DNA from: Tetrapyrgos nigripes
Lineage: Eukaryota > Basidiomycota > Agaricomycetes > Agaricales > Campanellaceae
Reading direction: 5' to 3'
Assembly: GCA_013368315.1 (NCBI GenBank)
Contig: JAACJM010000026.1
Location: 186,001 to 250,000, forward strand
DNA: 64,000 nt
Position 1 is the first letter of the stretch. Each line of letters starts with the position of its first letter. The notes under the pieces are model-generated. The model was given only the letters and a program-made list of their open reading frames with translations. It did no database searches and was not told the DNA's origin. A program made the position numbers and the translations under genes. This document shows, piece after piece, positions 8,851 through 21,321 of this stretch.

Positions 8851-11800
8851 TTATGTCCCGGTCGTGAGTAAAGCAGCGAGATCTTTCTCGCTGGCGGCGG
8901 GTAACTGCCTCGAGCGAGCCTTCAAACGCACTGCAAAGAATAGGTGAACAAGGGCTAGTGAAATGCTAAGCGAAGACTTACGGTTACGATCAAGGCTGAG
9001 CAGCACCACCTTGACTGGGTTGGAGACGTTACGAGTGATCCCATCAGACTTGAGCATTGCAGATCGGTCAACCCAATGCTCATCATGCCATATTGCCGCT
9101 TTCAGGATAAGATCGTCCATATTTCGCTCAGCGTTTCCAGATGTGAAATCCACATCTTCGGTTCGTACGTTGAGCGTCGTGAGGTAGTTGCCTTTAGAAG
9201 TTTGGACTTTGAGGGACATGGAATGAGATCGGATGTGTGACGAGATGTAGGTCAGGGCATTCTCAGCTGCCTCACCCAGCTGCTGGGAAGTATTTGCCTT
9301 GAGACCATCGAGTTCCATAATGACAGGAAGCGGAACGAGAACTGTCCAATGCATGCACTCTACTAGGGATGCGAACATGGACAAAGAACTGAGAAGGATG
9401 TTGGTGTCAACGATGAGCACAGTATAGCCAGGGAGGATGGACAGAGGTGAGCGACTAGTGGCCTCTGACCTGGGACCACGAGGTGCCCGTCGAGTAGATG
9501 GTGGAGCCTGTCCAGCTGAGTGGAGAAGGTTACGTAGATATCTTCGACGAGCCTGTCAATCGCAACAAAAATTAGCAATAACATCCCAGAGGACGATACA
9601 GATTAGATGTACCTTTAGCTCCTTGATGTCCTCACTGTCGTTCTCATCTTGATCATCACTCTCTTCAGAGTTCTCTTCCCCAGTGTCTGCGTCGATGTCC
9701 ATAGAGTCATCTGCCCAGCCAGTTCCCAATCTCCTCCTCTCCTCCTCCTCTCGTGCACGTTGCTCTTCTTCCCTCCATATCTTCGCTTTCTCTGAAAGCA
9801 CACCATCAACTCTCCACTCTCTGGTACCCTCGACCCAAGTCAAACCATCAACTATACCTGCGAGGCCAACTGCGGACCGGATAATCCTGATCCAGCGCTT
9901 CTTCGTCTGACTAGCATTACCAGAGCTGTTCTTGTCCTCGTCATCATCATCTTCAATATGACCATCAGTCATTTCTCCTGCTTCGGTATCATCCAGAACC
10001 TCAATCTCCGCTTTCCTGTCTTCCCCCGATTTCCAATAACCACGCTCAAACACCATTCTTCCCACCCATTCCATACCTCGTATGCACCAATCCTCTGGAA
10101 GAGGTGGAGCGCAGCCACTGGTCAACCGAGACCATCGCTCACCATCCGACGGCATCGACACCGGGGAAGACAAACCCTGTGAAGCCATGATATTCCTGGG
10201 AACAGTGGCAAAGAAAGAAACCATGTCCTCCCAGGGTACGCTTCTTTCCAATAATTCCAACGTCTTCTTATGCTTGAGAACAGTGGCGAGGAAAGTAACC
10301 AAAACCGTAAGGTAAGGGTTGAGCTTGGAACGAGCAAATGGAGAAGCTTTTCGGCTAGGACGCCGAAGGACATGAGATAACATGGTGAAAGTCAGTTGCA
10401 GAGCCAATTTGAATGGAATAGGGAGATCCGAGGGATCGATATCGGTTTCAGGAACTTGCGCAGCACCCTGGGAGGTCGGTTCTTCGTCCACGTCCATATC
10501 CTCGTCCCGGCGAGCGGCTTCCTTTTTGGCCATCACTTTCATCGCCATGCCTGAAGGCCCGAGGTCCCTGGATCCAAAGCATCCAGCCCGCCTCAGGATA
10601 CCAGTGGGTTTACCATATTCGAGGACAGCTCCAATGTTGATGATGGCCATCATGATCCATTCCCGTTCCTCAGCACCTTCAATATGTAGCCGCTCCATGA
10701 AACGAGACAGTGTTGATTGAAAATCGTCAAGCTGGATGTTGGTAAATAGCATCCCATGAAGCAAGACGAAAAGGTCCGTAACACCGGCATCTGGGAGCTG
10801 GCGGCGTGCCTGCGCAGTCGGTGACCATATTAAAAGAATCTTTTCACGTGATGTAGGGAACGTATGAAGCGTTATCATACTGCAGAAAGAGAACCGTTAA
10901 TTGTGTCATAAATGAGAATGTAGATACCAGGACTGACCTTTTCACAAAATGATAGACACTCCTGAGCACTTCTCCATCCGCGTCGCGGCTCAGAAGCCCG
11001 AGATGATGGTGGAGTTTGCCTGTACCTGGCTGATCTGTGATGCCAGTTGCGTACCAGCCACGAGCTATGGTCCGCCAACGCTCCTTTTCGGGTTCGACTT
11101 CGAGGGCTCTTGCTGCAGCGGGACCGACACTCGGTGAGGGAGAGTCGTCAATCCGCGCAGCAATGGCACCATTGCTCGACTTGGAATCGTCCACAAGAGG
11201 CACTGAGAGTTTGTCGGTTTGATCTGCAGAGGTGGCTTCGGATACATTTGCGGCTGTAAGAGCGGAACCGCTCCCAATACCTCCCGTGACCATGGCAGCG
11301 ACAGCCATCATGTATCTTGCCAAATCTCCGAGGGCTTCCAGCCAATTGCTTTTAAACGCCGCAAGAGGTGGCTCTTCCAACAATCCGGTGTAGAACGTGT
11401 AGGCGTAGTAAATGAAATCCTGGAGGTGCTCGAGAGCGAGAGAAGACGATAGCGAGGCTTGTCTAAGGGATTCAAGCAGTCTCTGGAAACCAAACAACCA
11501 GAGTCGGCCAATGATATTGTACTTTGTCGGTATGTTGCGAAGAGAGGCGGGTACCGACGGTGCGAGAGATAACTCGAGCATGTTGTGAATGGTTTCTACC
11601 AGCCTATGTTGCAAATAAGAAACAGGATAGAGTATGAGGACGATAGAGGCTTACTTTTTGTGATCGTCAATTTGTTTGAGCCATTTGTCCTTGTCAACTT
11701 CCTCGTCCTCTGGTGAGCTCTTGGACTTGATGATTTTCCTTCCACTTTCCCCGCTGTCATCGTCTAGGACATCGGCATCCTCTTGCTTGATCTTGGCTTC

Positions 11801-12578
11801 AAGATTTGTTATAGATCTGTAAAGTTTCTTGAGCTGCTGCGCAAACATATTTCCGGGAGCCTCATCCGAAGGCCTGCTATGCTCGAAAAGGGCGGAAGAT
11901 GCGGAGGAGCCGTCGGTATTAGAAGAAAGAGTGAAAGAAGAAGAAGCCTGAGAAGGAGCATAGGAAGAGGTAGAGGAAGCGGAGATGTATTCGCCAGAAG
12001 ATTTGGGAGTAGGCATGGGCCGCTGCCCTGGCTGCGGACGAGCGAGAACAGCAAACCTGACCGGATCATCCTTGCGAGGGTCGAATAGCTGTCGCGCAGC
12101 AGGGTTTCTGTCGCGCGACATGGCGTTGGCATTGCGAGGAGGAGGAGAATCGGACATGGGTTCTGGTTCTGCGGTGCGACGCATTGTAGGGATGGGATCG
12201 CGTTCGGGATTATATAGTTTTGTTGGCTGGTTTTGCCTTGAAGAAGGTTGAGCTGCACGGGGGGTTGGAGAGGAAGATATGTTGAGACGACGAGAGAAAT
12301 CGTCGGGATCGGCCTCTGGAGGCCGGGAAATGATAACTTGAGGAGAAGGCGGAGTTGGACGCTCCGGTTTTTCTCGCTCTTTCTGACGAGTACCACTGTC
12401 GAAGAAGGGGTGAGGATTATGGACTGGTTCAGAGAGATATGAAGCAGACATACACAGCACTGCGCCGCTTGAGGGCAATGAGCCTCTGGTCGATGTCTGT
12501 GGGCTGGGGTTGGGCATCGTGGTGTTTAGGACGCTTCAGCCTGTTAGGATCAGACTGCTGCCCATTGGGGACGTGCAT
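8851..12578 (-). CDS. SMG6: SMG6/EST1-like nonsense-mediated decay endonuclease
   Basis: Six exons (12454-12578, 11655-12395, 10938-11603, 9613-10879, 8982-9552, 8851-8930) add up to exactly 1150 codons, a 1149-aa protein. The N-terminus is disordered. The Est1/14-3-3-like domain starts near the end of exon 2 (LYRSITNLEAKI) and continues into exon 3 (YNIIGRLWLFGFQRLLESLR); acidic and Arg/Glu-rich segments follow. The last ~200 residues are a PIN nuclease domain with three acidic positions in place: VDTN, MDDLIL and LSLDRN. In the family, SMG6 cuts mRNA near premature stops, while the Est1 region relates to telomerase recruitment in yeast; retention of the PIN triad favours the endonuclease role. 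ATG at 12578 is chosen because it joins in frame through the first intron; an ATG inside exon 2 (12517) is the alternative. Tandem with STRAP upstream. Confidence 0.87.
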
Positions 12579-12684
12579 AGTGGGTGGTACAAGACAAGAC
12601 TGGCATCCACAGTTCGTCCGCAGCAGTATACATATCACGCTCCTGACTAATCAACCGTACACTAGATCATATTCCTATAATACA

Positions 12685-13823
12685 TCAGCCCCCATTTGTC
12701 TGGCCCTGCCACAGTCCGTATGACTTGCCCGGCGTCGTCTGCCACAGTCGGATCGTCCCGTCCTCTGCAGTGCTCAACGTCAGTCTCTGCATATCGCTTA
12801 TCTATTCCAACACTCACCACTTCCACTCGCGTACATTTCCCCATCAGGACTGAATTCCACGCAATGTACGGGCCCGTGATGTCCCTTGAGCACCTCTCGC
12901 TCTTCTCCGTCCATCCCGTGCACACGCACCCATTCATCTCCCAGATTTCCAGTCACAAATCGATCTTGCAAAATAGGGTGAATAGATGCTGATGAAGGCG
13001 AATACGGTAGCGTCAGCGTATGTGAAGGCGCCCCCGCATTTGTTGGTAATGCATGAATAAATGCAACCGTGTTTCCAGTCGTTACCACCAGTCTTCCCGT
13101 CTGAGGCGACAGCTCCATAGATGTGATAGGTTTAGGGAATGTTATGCTTGTTGTCAGTTTCTTTGTCCGTAAGTCCCACCACCTATATACCAAGGATAAG
13201 AATAAACACGGACAGAAACAAGGTAAGCGCGCACTTGATAAGACCATCTTCACCTGCAGTGACACCGGTGTGTTCACCGACCCAAACTACACTCTTCACC
13301 ACCCCTTCGTGAGACAACCCTCCGGCTTCACCGACAAGAAAATCCGGTTCTGCGTCTGGTCGTCCGAGATCAAATATGCGTACTTTCTTTTCTTGGCCAC
13401 CAGTCAACAGATGCGACGATGTCGGTGAAATGGCGACGCTGCGAACAATATGATTGTGTGGAAACGAGTGCAATGCACTACCAGAGTAGGTATCCCAGAT
13501 TTTTCTGTAAAGCGCGCATGACAGCTGTGAACACGAGTTACAAACAAATGAAAGGGTAGAGAGATTCACGCAGTGAAATCAGCACTTCCAGAAGCTGCCC
13601 TAGAAGCATCTGGAGAAAGCTTGGTGCTCCAGACAGCACCCTTGTGGCCTAGAAATGTGCCGATCCAATCCCCAGTCCACTCCCTCAGCATTGGGTTTCC
13701 ATCTTTACAACTTGAGATGAGCAAAAACGTGCCGTCGTCCTGGGCGGGAGAGAAGGAAAGATGAGTAATAGGACGTGTATGGCCTGGCGCGACGAGAGGG
13801 GTTGATTTTGGAAGAACAGACAT
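12685..13823 (-). CDS. STRAP: STRAP/UNRIP-like WD40 protein
   Basis: WD40 beta-propeller of about 350 residues in four or more exons, highly similar in layout to animal STRAP: GHTRPITHLSFSP, ISSCKDGNPMLREW, GDWIGTFLGHKGAVWS, ADFTAKIWD, HNHIVRSVAIS, LLTGGQEKKVRIFD, then WWDLRTKKL, and KGHHGPVHCVEFSPDGEMYA. The C-terminus GTIRLWQTTPGKSYGLWQ needs an intron at 12765-12817 and ends at TGA 12685-12687. Known family roles are SMN-complex/mRNP assembly and kinase-receptor scaffolding; in fungi the precise role is less clear. Start chosen at MSVLPKS (13823), just before the first blade. Its 5' end faces the JHD1-like gene only 74 bp away. Confidence 0.88.
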
Positions 13824-13897
13824 GAAAGAAAGAGCGATAGATGACTTGTCCAAACGCGAAGCGACAAGCGGCATCCGTCAGTCATGTGACTCATGCC
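13824..13897. promoter_or_regulatory. Very short bidirectional promoter, STRAP/JHD1
   Basis: Only 74 bp separate the two divergent start codons, so both core promoters and 5' UTRs must share or overlap this stretch. No clear TATA box seen. Confidence 0.55.
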
Positions 13898-16064
13898 ATG
13901 GCCTCCAATCGTCGACGTTCTGCTCGTCACACTGCAAACAACGAAAACGAGTCCAATGCAGAGCGCTGTCCTGCATGCACAGACGAATCAGTCGCTGAAT
14001 TCGAAGACAAGGAAGAATGGGCAATGTGCGGGGGATGTAAGACTTGGTATCACTGGCGGTGTGCTGGAAATGGCGAGGATCTCGATACCATAGATAAATG
14101 GTACTTAATTCGTCTTCTAGCTCGTTTTCAACTCACTCATCTACTCAGGTTCTGCAAGTCTTGTCTCGAAGCTGATCCACGTCGCGCTATCACCTTCAAA
14201 GTCCCCGCGCGCAAATCAGAACGCAAACGCACCGCTCGAGATTATGCAAATCTAAACTCGGGTTTTGAACCTTCTGATCCGCGTCGCTTCGTCCGCGTAG
14301 CCGACTCGAAACCTTGGAAACCTGACAATTTCCAAAGAATGGCAGGACATGAAGTTTCTCTCGAGTGGTTGGATACAGACCCAAAGGCAATGACTGAACC
14401 CATCGTCATCGAGTCTCCAGAAGGTTTGGATATGAAAATGCCCGGAAATGATTTCACAGTAAACGATGTCGGCAAACTGGTTGGTGAACAGACCCCTGTG
14501 GAAGTAATTGGTATGTTGTTCTTCTACAACGTGTCTGTGCCGGTATTTAACAGTGATACCTCAGATGTCGCATCCCAGTCCTCTTCTAATGGCTGGACAA
14601 TGGGAAAATGGGTCGAATACTGCAATACCGCTCCTTCCGACCGGGACAAGACTCTTAATGTTATCTCCCTCGAAGTATCCGCAACTCCGCTCGCTGATCA
14701 CGTCGTACCTCCCAGATTGGTGAGAGAGTTGGACTGGGTGGAAATGTCTTGGCCTAGTGCGAAGAAAGGAAAAGGGAATCTCTACCCTAAGGTCCAACTG
14801 TACTGCCTGATGGGTGTTGAAGGTGCATGGACGGTAAGTCCTTGCGACAACAAACCGACTCGCTATATACTAACCATTTACAGGATTGGCATATCGATTT
14901 CGCTGGGTCTTCCGTCTACTACCATATTGTCAGTGGATCCAAGGTATAACCATGCTCCACTAGCCCAGAATCACGACTCACTCTTGATCCAGGTATTCTA
15001 TTTCATCAAACCAACTCCAGCCAATCTGGCGGCTTATGAGCGGTGGTCAGGGACGGAGGTTCAAAATCACACTTGGCTAGGGGATATGGTGGATGGTGAC
15101 GTCTTGAAAGTGACTCTCGTAGGAGGAAACACCATGATTATACCTACGGGCTGGATACACGCTGTGGTAAGTTTTTTCAACCTTGTAGCTGACTGTTGAC
15201 GGGACTCTTTATAGTACACCCCCGTTGATACTCTTGTCTTTGGGGGCAATTTCCTTCATTCGTACAACGTGGCTACCCGTGAGATACATTCTACAAACTG
15301 CTTCAATTTCCTCGAGTTAACGGAAAACAGAGCTTCGTGTCCGAGAAATAGAAATCAAGACACATGTGCCAAAGAAATTTCGCTTCCCTCATTTCTCAAA
15401 GTATGCGCTTGTTTCTATCACCTCTTTCGGTCAACTAACATCAGACAGGTTGTGTTGGTACGTTGCTGACACGTACCTGAAGGATCTGAAAACTAGTGGT
15501 GTTTCTTTCCCTCAACGAGTCTTGACATCACTCAACCATCTTGTTGATTTTCTTATGTCGGAAGTACACACATTGGAACAAGGATCAGATCATGCGAAGA
15601 AGGAAGTTAGGGATCAAATTCCTCATGATAGAATCAAGGACGCCCCAGCATTAGCAAGAGAGTTACGATGGAGAGCTAAGCACGCGGCAGGTTATGGTAG
15701 TGATGACGAAGATGATACAGGACGACACTCTACGAAACGAAAGCGAAAGCGTTCCGAAAGTGTTAGTTTGGATCTTTCTGCTCAGCCGAGATTTAAAAAT
15801 TTTAGACCGAAGGGTTGGGATAAAGTCATAGAGTCATGTGGCGAGCCAGAGCAACAAACGTTGCAGTTGTCTCGACCTTCAGATAAGGATGAGGAATGGG
15901 CGGAGAAGTGGGTAGGGATGGATGTTCCAGCGGACGGAATGGAAGGCGAGGACGAGGCGAATGTAGAGAGGACGAGTATAGCCATTGTCAAAATTCGGAG
16001 GACAACTGATGGACTGGAGAGAGAGAGGATAGAGCGAAAGGTAGAGAGATGGACTTGGAAGTGA
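13898..16064 (+). CDS. JHD1: JHD1/KDM2-type JmjC histone demethylase with PHD finger
   Basis: Eight exons (13898-14100, 14149-14510, 14565-14833, 14884-14943, 14993-15166, 15215-15278, 15331-15400, 15449-16064) give exactly 605 aa. The PHD finger comes first (CPACTDE...CGGCKTWYHWRC...FCKSC), typical for reading H3 tails. The JmjC domain follows, with DWHIDFAGSSVYYHI (iron ligands His and Asp) and TMIIPTGWIHAVYTPVD (third ligand His), then VFGGNFLHSYN. This order and the flanking signature match yeast Jhd1 and animal KDM2, which demethylate H3K36. The C-terminal tail is basic (KRKRKR) and acidic. Start chosen at ATGGCC with good context; an in-frame upstream ATG (13841) would lie in the STRAP leader. 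Convergent with the GH3 gene, 65 bp apart. Confidence 0.9.
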
Positions 16065-16129
16065 AACATCATATACCACATTTGCATACATACATACATA
16101 TTGTACATTTCTTGATATTTAGTACCAAT

Positions 16130-19100
16130 CTACACTCCTGTCCAGTGAAATCCTTGTCCTACAGTAAAGGAATCACTGCAGACGATGTCGTTGCTGTTGA
16201 ATCCAACATGTATTGTATACTCGCCACTATTCACTTGCCATCTGTTCTTCTCCGAATCCCAGTATGATACAGCGTATTTGTCCAATGACACGGTAGTTTT
16301 CCTTGAGGCGCCTGGTGAAATGTCGTGAACCTTGGCAAATGCCCTTAGCTGTGAAAGAGGGTGGGTGATGCCTTTGTCGGGGTAGGAAATATAAAGCTGC
16401 ACTACGGCAGACCCTAGAATCGATCCTTCATTCCTGACAGTCACGCTGACTTGTCCACTGAAGGGTTTATCGCCTTTCTGATCTGTTGTCTCCACGACTA
16501 AATCTGAGAGGCTGAATTCGCAGTACGACAGTCCGAAACTGCAAATCATCAGCACAAAAACATACAGAGCACTTGGAAGAAATAGAAATACCCAAAACAA
16601 AACAAAGGCTCGATGCCCTTTGCCTGATAATGTTTGTAGCCAACAAAGATGTCCTCTCGATAGTGTATTTTGGCGTTTTCACTCCTCAAATTCGGATACG
16701 CCGGTATATCTTGCAGACGAGCCGGGAATGTAAGTGGCAAGCGACCCGAAGGGTTTATCTTCCCAAATATCACGTCAGCGATGGCATTTCCGGCCTCGTT
16801 TCCGAGGTACCAAGCTTGCAAAATCCCTGCAACATCGTTAACCCATGGCATTGAAATCGTAGATCCCTGTAACAAGCCATTTCAGTATGACTGGACCAAA
16901 GCTATGATTAAGATATCACACACCGCTTGGATGCACACTATAGTATTTGGATTTGCAGCTGCAACCCGAGCAATCACTTCATCCTGACGACCAGGAAGTT
17001 GCAAGCTGGGTCGATCAAAACCTTCGCTTTCCCATTCAGGACTGAGTCCACCGACGAAGATGACAGCATCAACATTTTTGGCCATATCGACAGCGTCTTG
17101 TATCGCCTGCTCTGGATCAAGTTTTGCGCAACCACCGAGACGCTACGAAGAATGAGCGGAAACGAGCACAGTCTTAGCAATATGATACATACCACTCCCT
17201 TCATCAATGCAGGTTGGGCACTGGCGTCTCCATTCGTGTTGTCACTAGGTGGCGAGGTGTTTGTATATTCAACGAGAACGTCGACTCCAACCCCAGCGAG
17301 CAAGTCAATGGTCGCTTTTTCTTCTATTGTACCTTGCCTAATGGAATATGTCCATAAAGAATACCCGATCTTAGTGATTGTGAGCAGCTCACCCATAGAA
17401 AAAGTCTCCAGGAGTCTGTTTTGTCCAGTTATCGATAGTCATTTTACCGTTGATCCAGAGTTTTGCACGACCTACCGAGGAAAACGGCACGGTGAACACA
17501 AAGCAGGAAACAATCCAAGAAACCCCTACCTGAGACAGTTAAGCCGAACTCAAAAGGACCAGTCGAATCAGCAGTCAGCTTTCCGGTCAACTTGATGGTC
17601 CAAGTTTCCGTTAAACCAGGGGGCAAAAAGTCATTCAGCTTCACTCGAGTATCTTGCAGGACAAGCTCGGCAATAGGCTCCGAAAGAGGGTTTCCATCCT
17701 TGTCCTGGTTGTAGAAAGCACATAACCAACCAGGCTTTCCGTCTGGAGTAACTAGATTTCTTTCCAATGTTGGAAGGTACTTGTGAGCTTTGGAATACGA
17801 AGTAAGATTCATATGCAATGCTAAAATGGAGCAAAAAAGACGCACAGTAACAGCCAACCGAATATGTTATCGCAACATCCTTGGGGGCATTGTCCTGTAT
17901 TCCACTGAATGGCGTTACGACGTAGCTTGCTTTGAGGGCTGCCGACCCGCCACCAGATATGATTCTTTCCTTCGCATTGGGTCCAATGATTGCAAGCTTC
18001 TTGACATTCGAGTCAGATATTGGCAGAACACTGTTGCGATTCTTGAGAAGGACAATGCCATCTGCGGCAATTTTGCGACAGAATGCGCGAAGTTCTGGAG
18101 AGTCACGAGTACGCTCTTTTCCGTCTCCAAAAACAATATCTGGGTTTCGGCGAGCTTGCTGTTGAATAAATGTCAGCATGGCAGAAACCCGGTCATTGAT
18201 AGTAGGCATTTGAAGCTTCTGAGCTGTAAGGCAATGGTTGATAAGAAGCGGAGTCCGCCAGCGAGCTGTTTCAGAAAAGATATGAGCACTTGCGCAGATG
18301 GAGGAAGGGTATCCTTACGTGGCCCTGGCATTTCCAGGTCTAAACCTGCATTTATCGGTTGATCAACCCCATAAGTTCCAAACCTGATGAAGTGACCTGA
18401 GTTCCAAGCTGTGTTAAGCGACTAGTACTAGAAAGGTATACCAGTCACTCATAATGATGCCAGAAAATCTCCATTCACTGCGCAGAATGTTCTGAAGAAT
18501 GTAAGGGCTTTCCGAGACGTGCACACCTTTAATTCGACCATATCTGCAAATTAATCAGAGGGATACAGAGACATGTAAATATGAACAAGAATCTCACGAA
18601 GTCATGTAGGCCCATGGACGAGCAAGTTTCTGAGCAAGCATAAACCTGAGAACCAATATGACGAACTGCAAAACGCATGAAAGTAGTTGACTGACGGATA
18701 GAGATATATCTCTCGCAGGGCTCTGTCAGACATGACAGAATCCGCTGCTGTTCTTTCGTGCTCTTGATCATTTCCAACGAAATGTTTAATGGCTGAAATG
18801 GATCAGTTTCTGAAGGTTTAGAGAGTCCAATATCTTACTAGCAGCAACGCCTTCGTCCTGTAAACCATTCACATATGCGGCAGCCATGACGCCTACGATG
18901 TATGGTGTTGATTGGATAAAGAAGTCATTATAACGATCATTATGTACCAGACAGATGAGGATCCTCCGAGAAACTCTCAAAGGCACGGCCGCCCAGTGGA
19001 TTTCGCTGGATGTTGCAGGTAGGAGCAAGCAAAATCACACTGGACTTCACCTTGGCTTCCTTAGCCAAGAATGTACCGACATCTCGGATAAGTCGCTCAT

Positions 19101-19384
19101 CGAAAGTGGAGGCAAGCGCCGTAGCGCACTATTACAACGAGTAAATATAAAAATAGTAACAGGTCTGGAGAAAGGCATACAGGTAGGCATTGGGCAGGAG
19201 TCGACGCTAGATGAGAAGAACCCCGGACTCCATTCGGACCATCACTCATCCGAATGGAGGGAATGTTGAGACGGGGAATGGGACTGGTATTCCACCAATT
19301 TGGGGCGGACAAAAGGGAAATCTTCTCATCGGCAGTAAGGCTTGCTACAAGCTCTGGGATGTTGGCTTCAAGGAAAGAGGACAT
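16130..19384 (-). CDS. GH3 beta-glucosidase with PA14 insert
   Basis: Many small exons on the minus strand encode a glycoside hydrolase family 3 enzyme: N-terminal [21 protein letters not shown], then [17 protein letters not shown], and [19 protein letters not shown] followed by GIIMSDW, whose Asp (codon 18444-18446) is the catalytic nucleophile. Next come the GH3 C-domain ([31 protein letters not shown]), a PA14 domain inserted at about 17130-17850 ([15 protein letters not shown] to the ISM-proximal QGTIEEK part), then [19 protein letters not shown], and a C-terminal fibronectin-III-like domain ending at 16130. No signal peptide is seen, as for intracellular fungal PA14 beta-glucosidases that hydrolyse imported cellobiose and similar glucosides. 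I did not fix every intron; start is set at MSSF. Confidence 0.88.
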
Positions 19385-19617
19385 GAGGGAAGTAATAAAC
19401 CTCACATTAGAGCCTCTTGGGCTGCTTTTAAGCATGAAAGCGACTCGGACCGTGCCGACTTCCACTTGACTTCCAAGACTTTCCCCGAGGTTCTTCCGAA
19501 TGACTTCGAATTATTTTTTACAAATTACACAGAGCATGTATTAGAAAGCGAGATCTAAGTGCTTAGTACATACGTAGAGCCAGAAAGAAAGTATACATGC
19601 GAGGAATATACTGTAGT

Positions 19618-21055
19618 CTACTGGTTGGCACATTGGACGCGTGGTTCGTCAGTATCTTCATCCATAGCATCCTCGTTGTATTCCCGTCTCGTCCGCGTGT
19701 CAGGCTCGTCGAGAGTAACCTCCTCCACTGTGACGTTAGGTTCATAAGTCTGCATCGGCTTGCGCGATGGAAGGGCTTTCTCCAAGAAAGGAAGGGATTC
19801 GGGAGGAATTTGGTCGGGGAAGGCGACCGTCAATTTGACAAGCATGTCACCAGGTTCGTGGTGCCGTTGGGAAGGCATACCCTGGCCGTGTATAACCTTC
19901 AAGTCACCTGCGCACGCTACTTCAGTATCTCGGTCATTCTGAAAATTAAAAAGGAACTCACCGTTTTTAATGACCTCACCAGGCTCTATCCTAACCAGCA
20001 GTGCGCGATCATCTAGATGTCTGATGGAAAATTGTCCTCCGGCCAGAGCGGTCAAGAGATCAATCTCCACATCGATGAGCAAGTCGTTGTCCTGACGCCT
20101 GAACCTGTCGTGGGGCTTCTCCTCGATGACGATGATAACATCTCCGGTCTCAGCATTGGGAGATTGGTCACTCTCTCCTCTGAACTGGATTGTCTGCCCT
20201 CCCTTCATACCCTTGTCGATGTGGACCTCCAAAAACTTCTTCTCTGGTAGTGTCTTCTTCCCTTTACAGGTTGAACACCTGTCTTTGGCATTGATCACTT
20301 CGCCCGAACCAGAACACTCGTCACAGGCCGATTGTATCTGTTGAATCATGGGCCCCATCTGTCGTAAAGTCACCTTGACACCTCGACCGCTACAAGTGCC
20401 ACATTGTCTAACAGCTCCGTCCTTGCCGCCCTTTCCTTTACACTTTGAGCAGATAACATTCCTCGTAAGAGCAAGCTTGGTCGTCTTTCCTTTGTATAGG
20501 TCTTCGAGCGTGACGTGTACCCGGTGAACGAGATCCTTTGTCTTGCGAGGTCCTTGTCTACCTGAACTGTTGAAGAACCCTCCACCGCCGAATCCACCTC
20601 CACCGAAGAGTTGGCTGAACAGATCCTGGGTATCAGGATTAGTATCAAAACCTGGAATGATGAGTATGCACATCACGACGAACCTGTGGGTCCATGCCTC
20701 CCATTCCTCCTGCTTCTGACAAGCCAGCCTCTCCTCTACTATCATAGATACTTCGTTTATCGGGATCTGAAAGAACCTCGTAGCTGCAAAACAATAGGGA
20801 AATTTTTTTTTTGATTAGTAAAATCCAAGACGATGGCAACTAGAGTCCGTACGCATGTGTTACTTCTTTGAACATCTCTGGGTCTCCTCCCTTGTCTGGA
20901 TGTAGACGCAGAGCCCTGTGCTATCTCGTCAGAAGAGTTGGAACCGAGGCCACACATTCGAGGACGCACTTTTTTCGGTAGGCTTTTTTAAGTTCATTTT
21001 CTGATGCTGAAGGGGAAACGTCGAGGAGATCGTAAAGCTTTGTTTCGCGGACCAT
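19618..21055 (-). CDS. YDJ1: Type I DnaJ/Hsp40 co-chaperone, farnesylated (Ydj1-like)
   Basis: J domain starts MVRETKLYDLLDVSP with HPD retained (LHPDKGGDPEMF), then a Gly/Phe-rich stretch, four zinc-binding repeats (CSKCKGKG, CGTCSGRG, CDECSGSG, CSTCKGKK) and the two substrate-binding beta domains. The protein ends VQCANQ, a CaaX box for farnesylation, as in yeast Ydj1. It stimulates the ATPase of cytosolic Hsp70 and helps protein folding and import. The J-domain part is split by short introns (for example GTGCGT...GCACAG between RKK and ALR). The Hsp70 gene SSB1 lies 1.7 kb away on the same strand, with one gene in between. Confidence 0.93.
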
Positions 21056-21321
21056 GTTGACTGTTGGTGTTGGAGGGTAGTGGGAAGAGAGTGATAGTTG
21101 TGAGCGTTTTCAAAGTTTTCCCTTTATGTAAGCCTCATTAAGATCCTTCTACAATGTTCCAATCACTTCTATGTCCACTTTTGGAAACCACTCCCAATAA
21201 GTACGGGCAGTGCAAATTGAACATATTCATTCAGTTCACAGCAATCTTCATAGCTATTATACAGTGACTAAGATACATTTCAAGTCCTTGAGTCGTAAAG
21301 TCCTTTCAGTCATTAGATTTT

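Noticed and set aside
16130..21055. Secondary metabolite or sugar-utilisation gene cluster
   Set aside because: The GH3 gene stands among unrelated housekeeping genes; no transporter, regulator or synthase partners.
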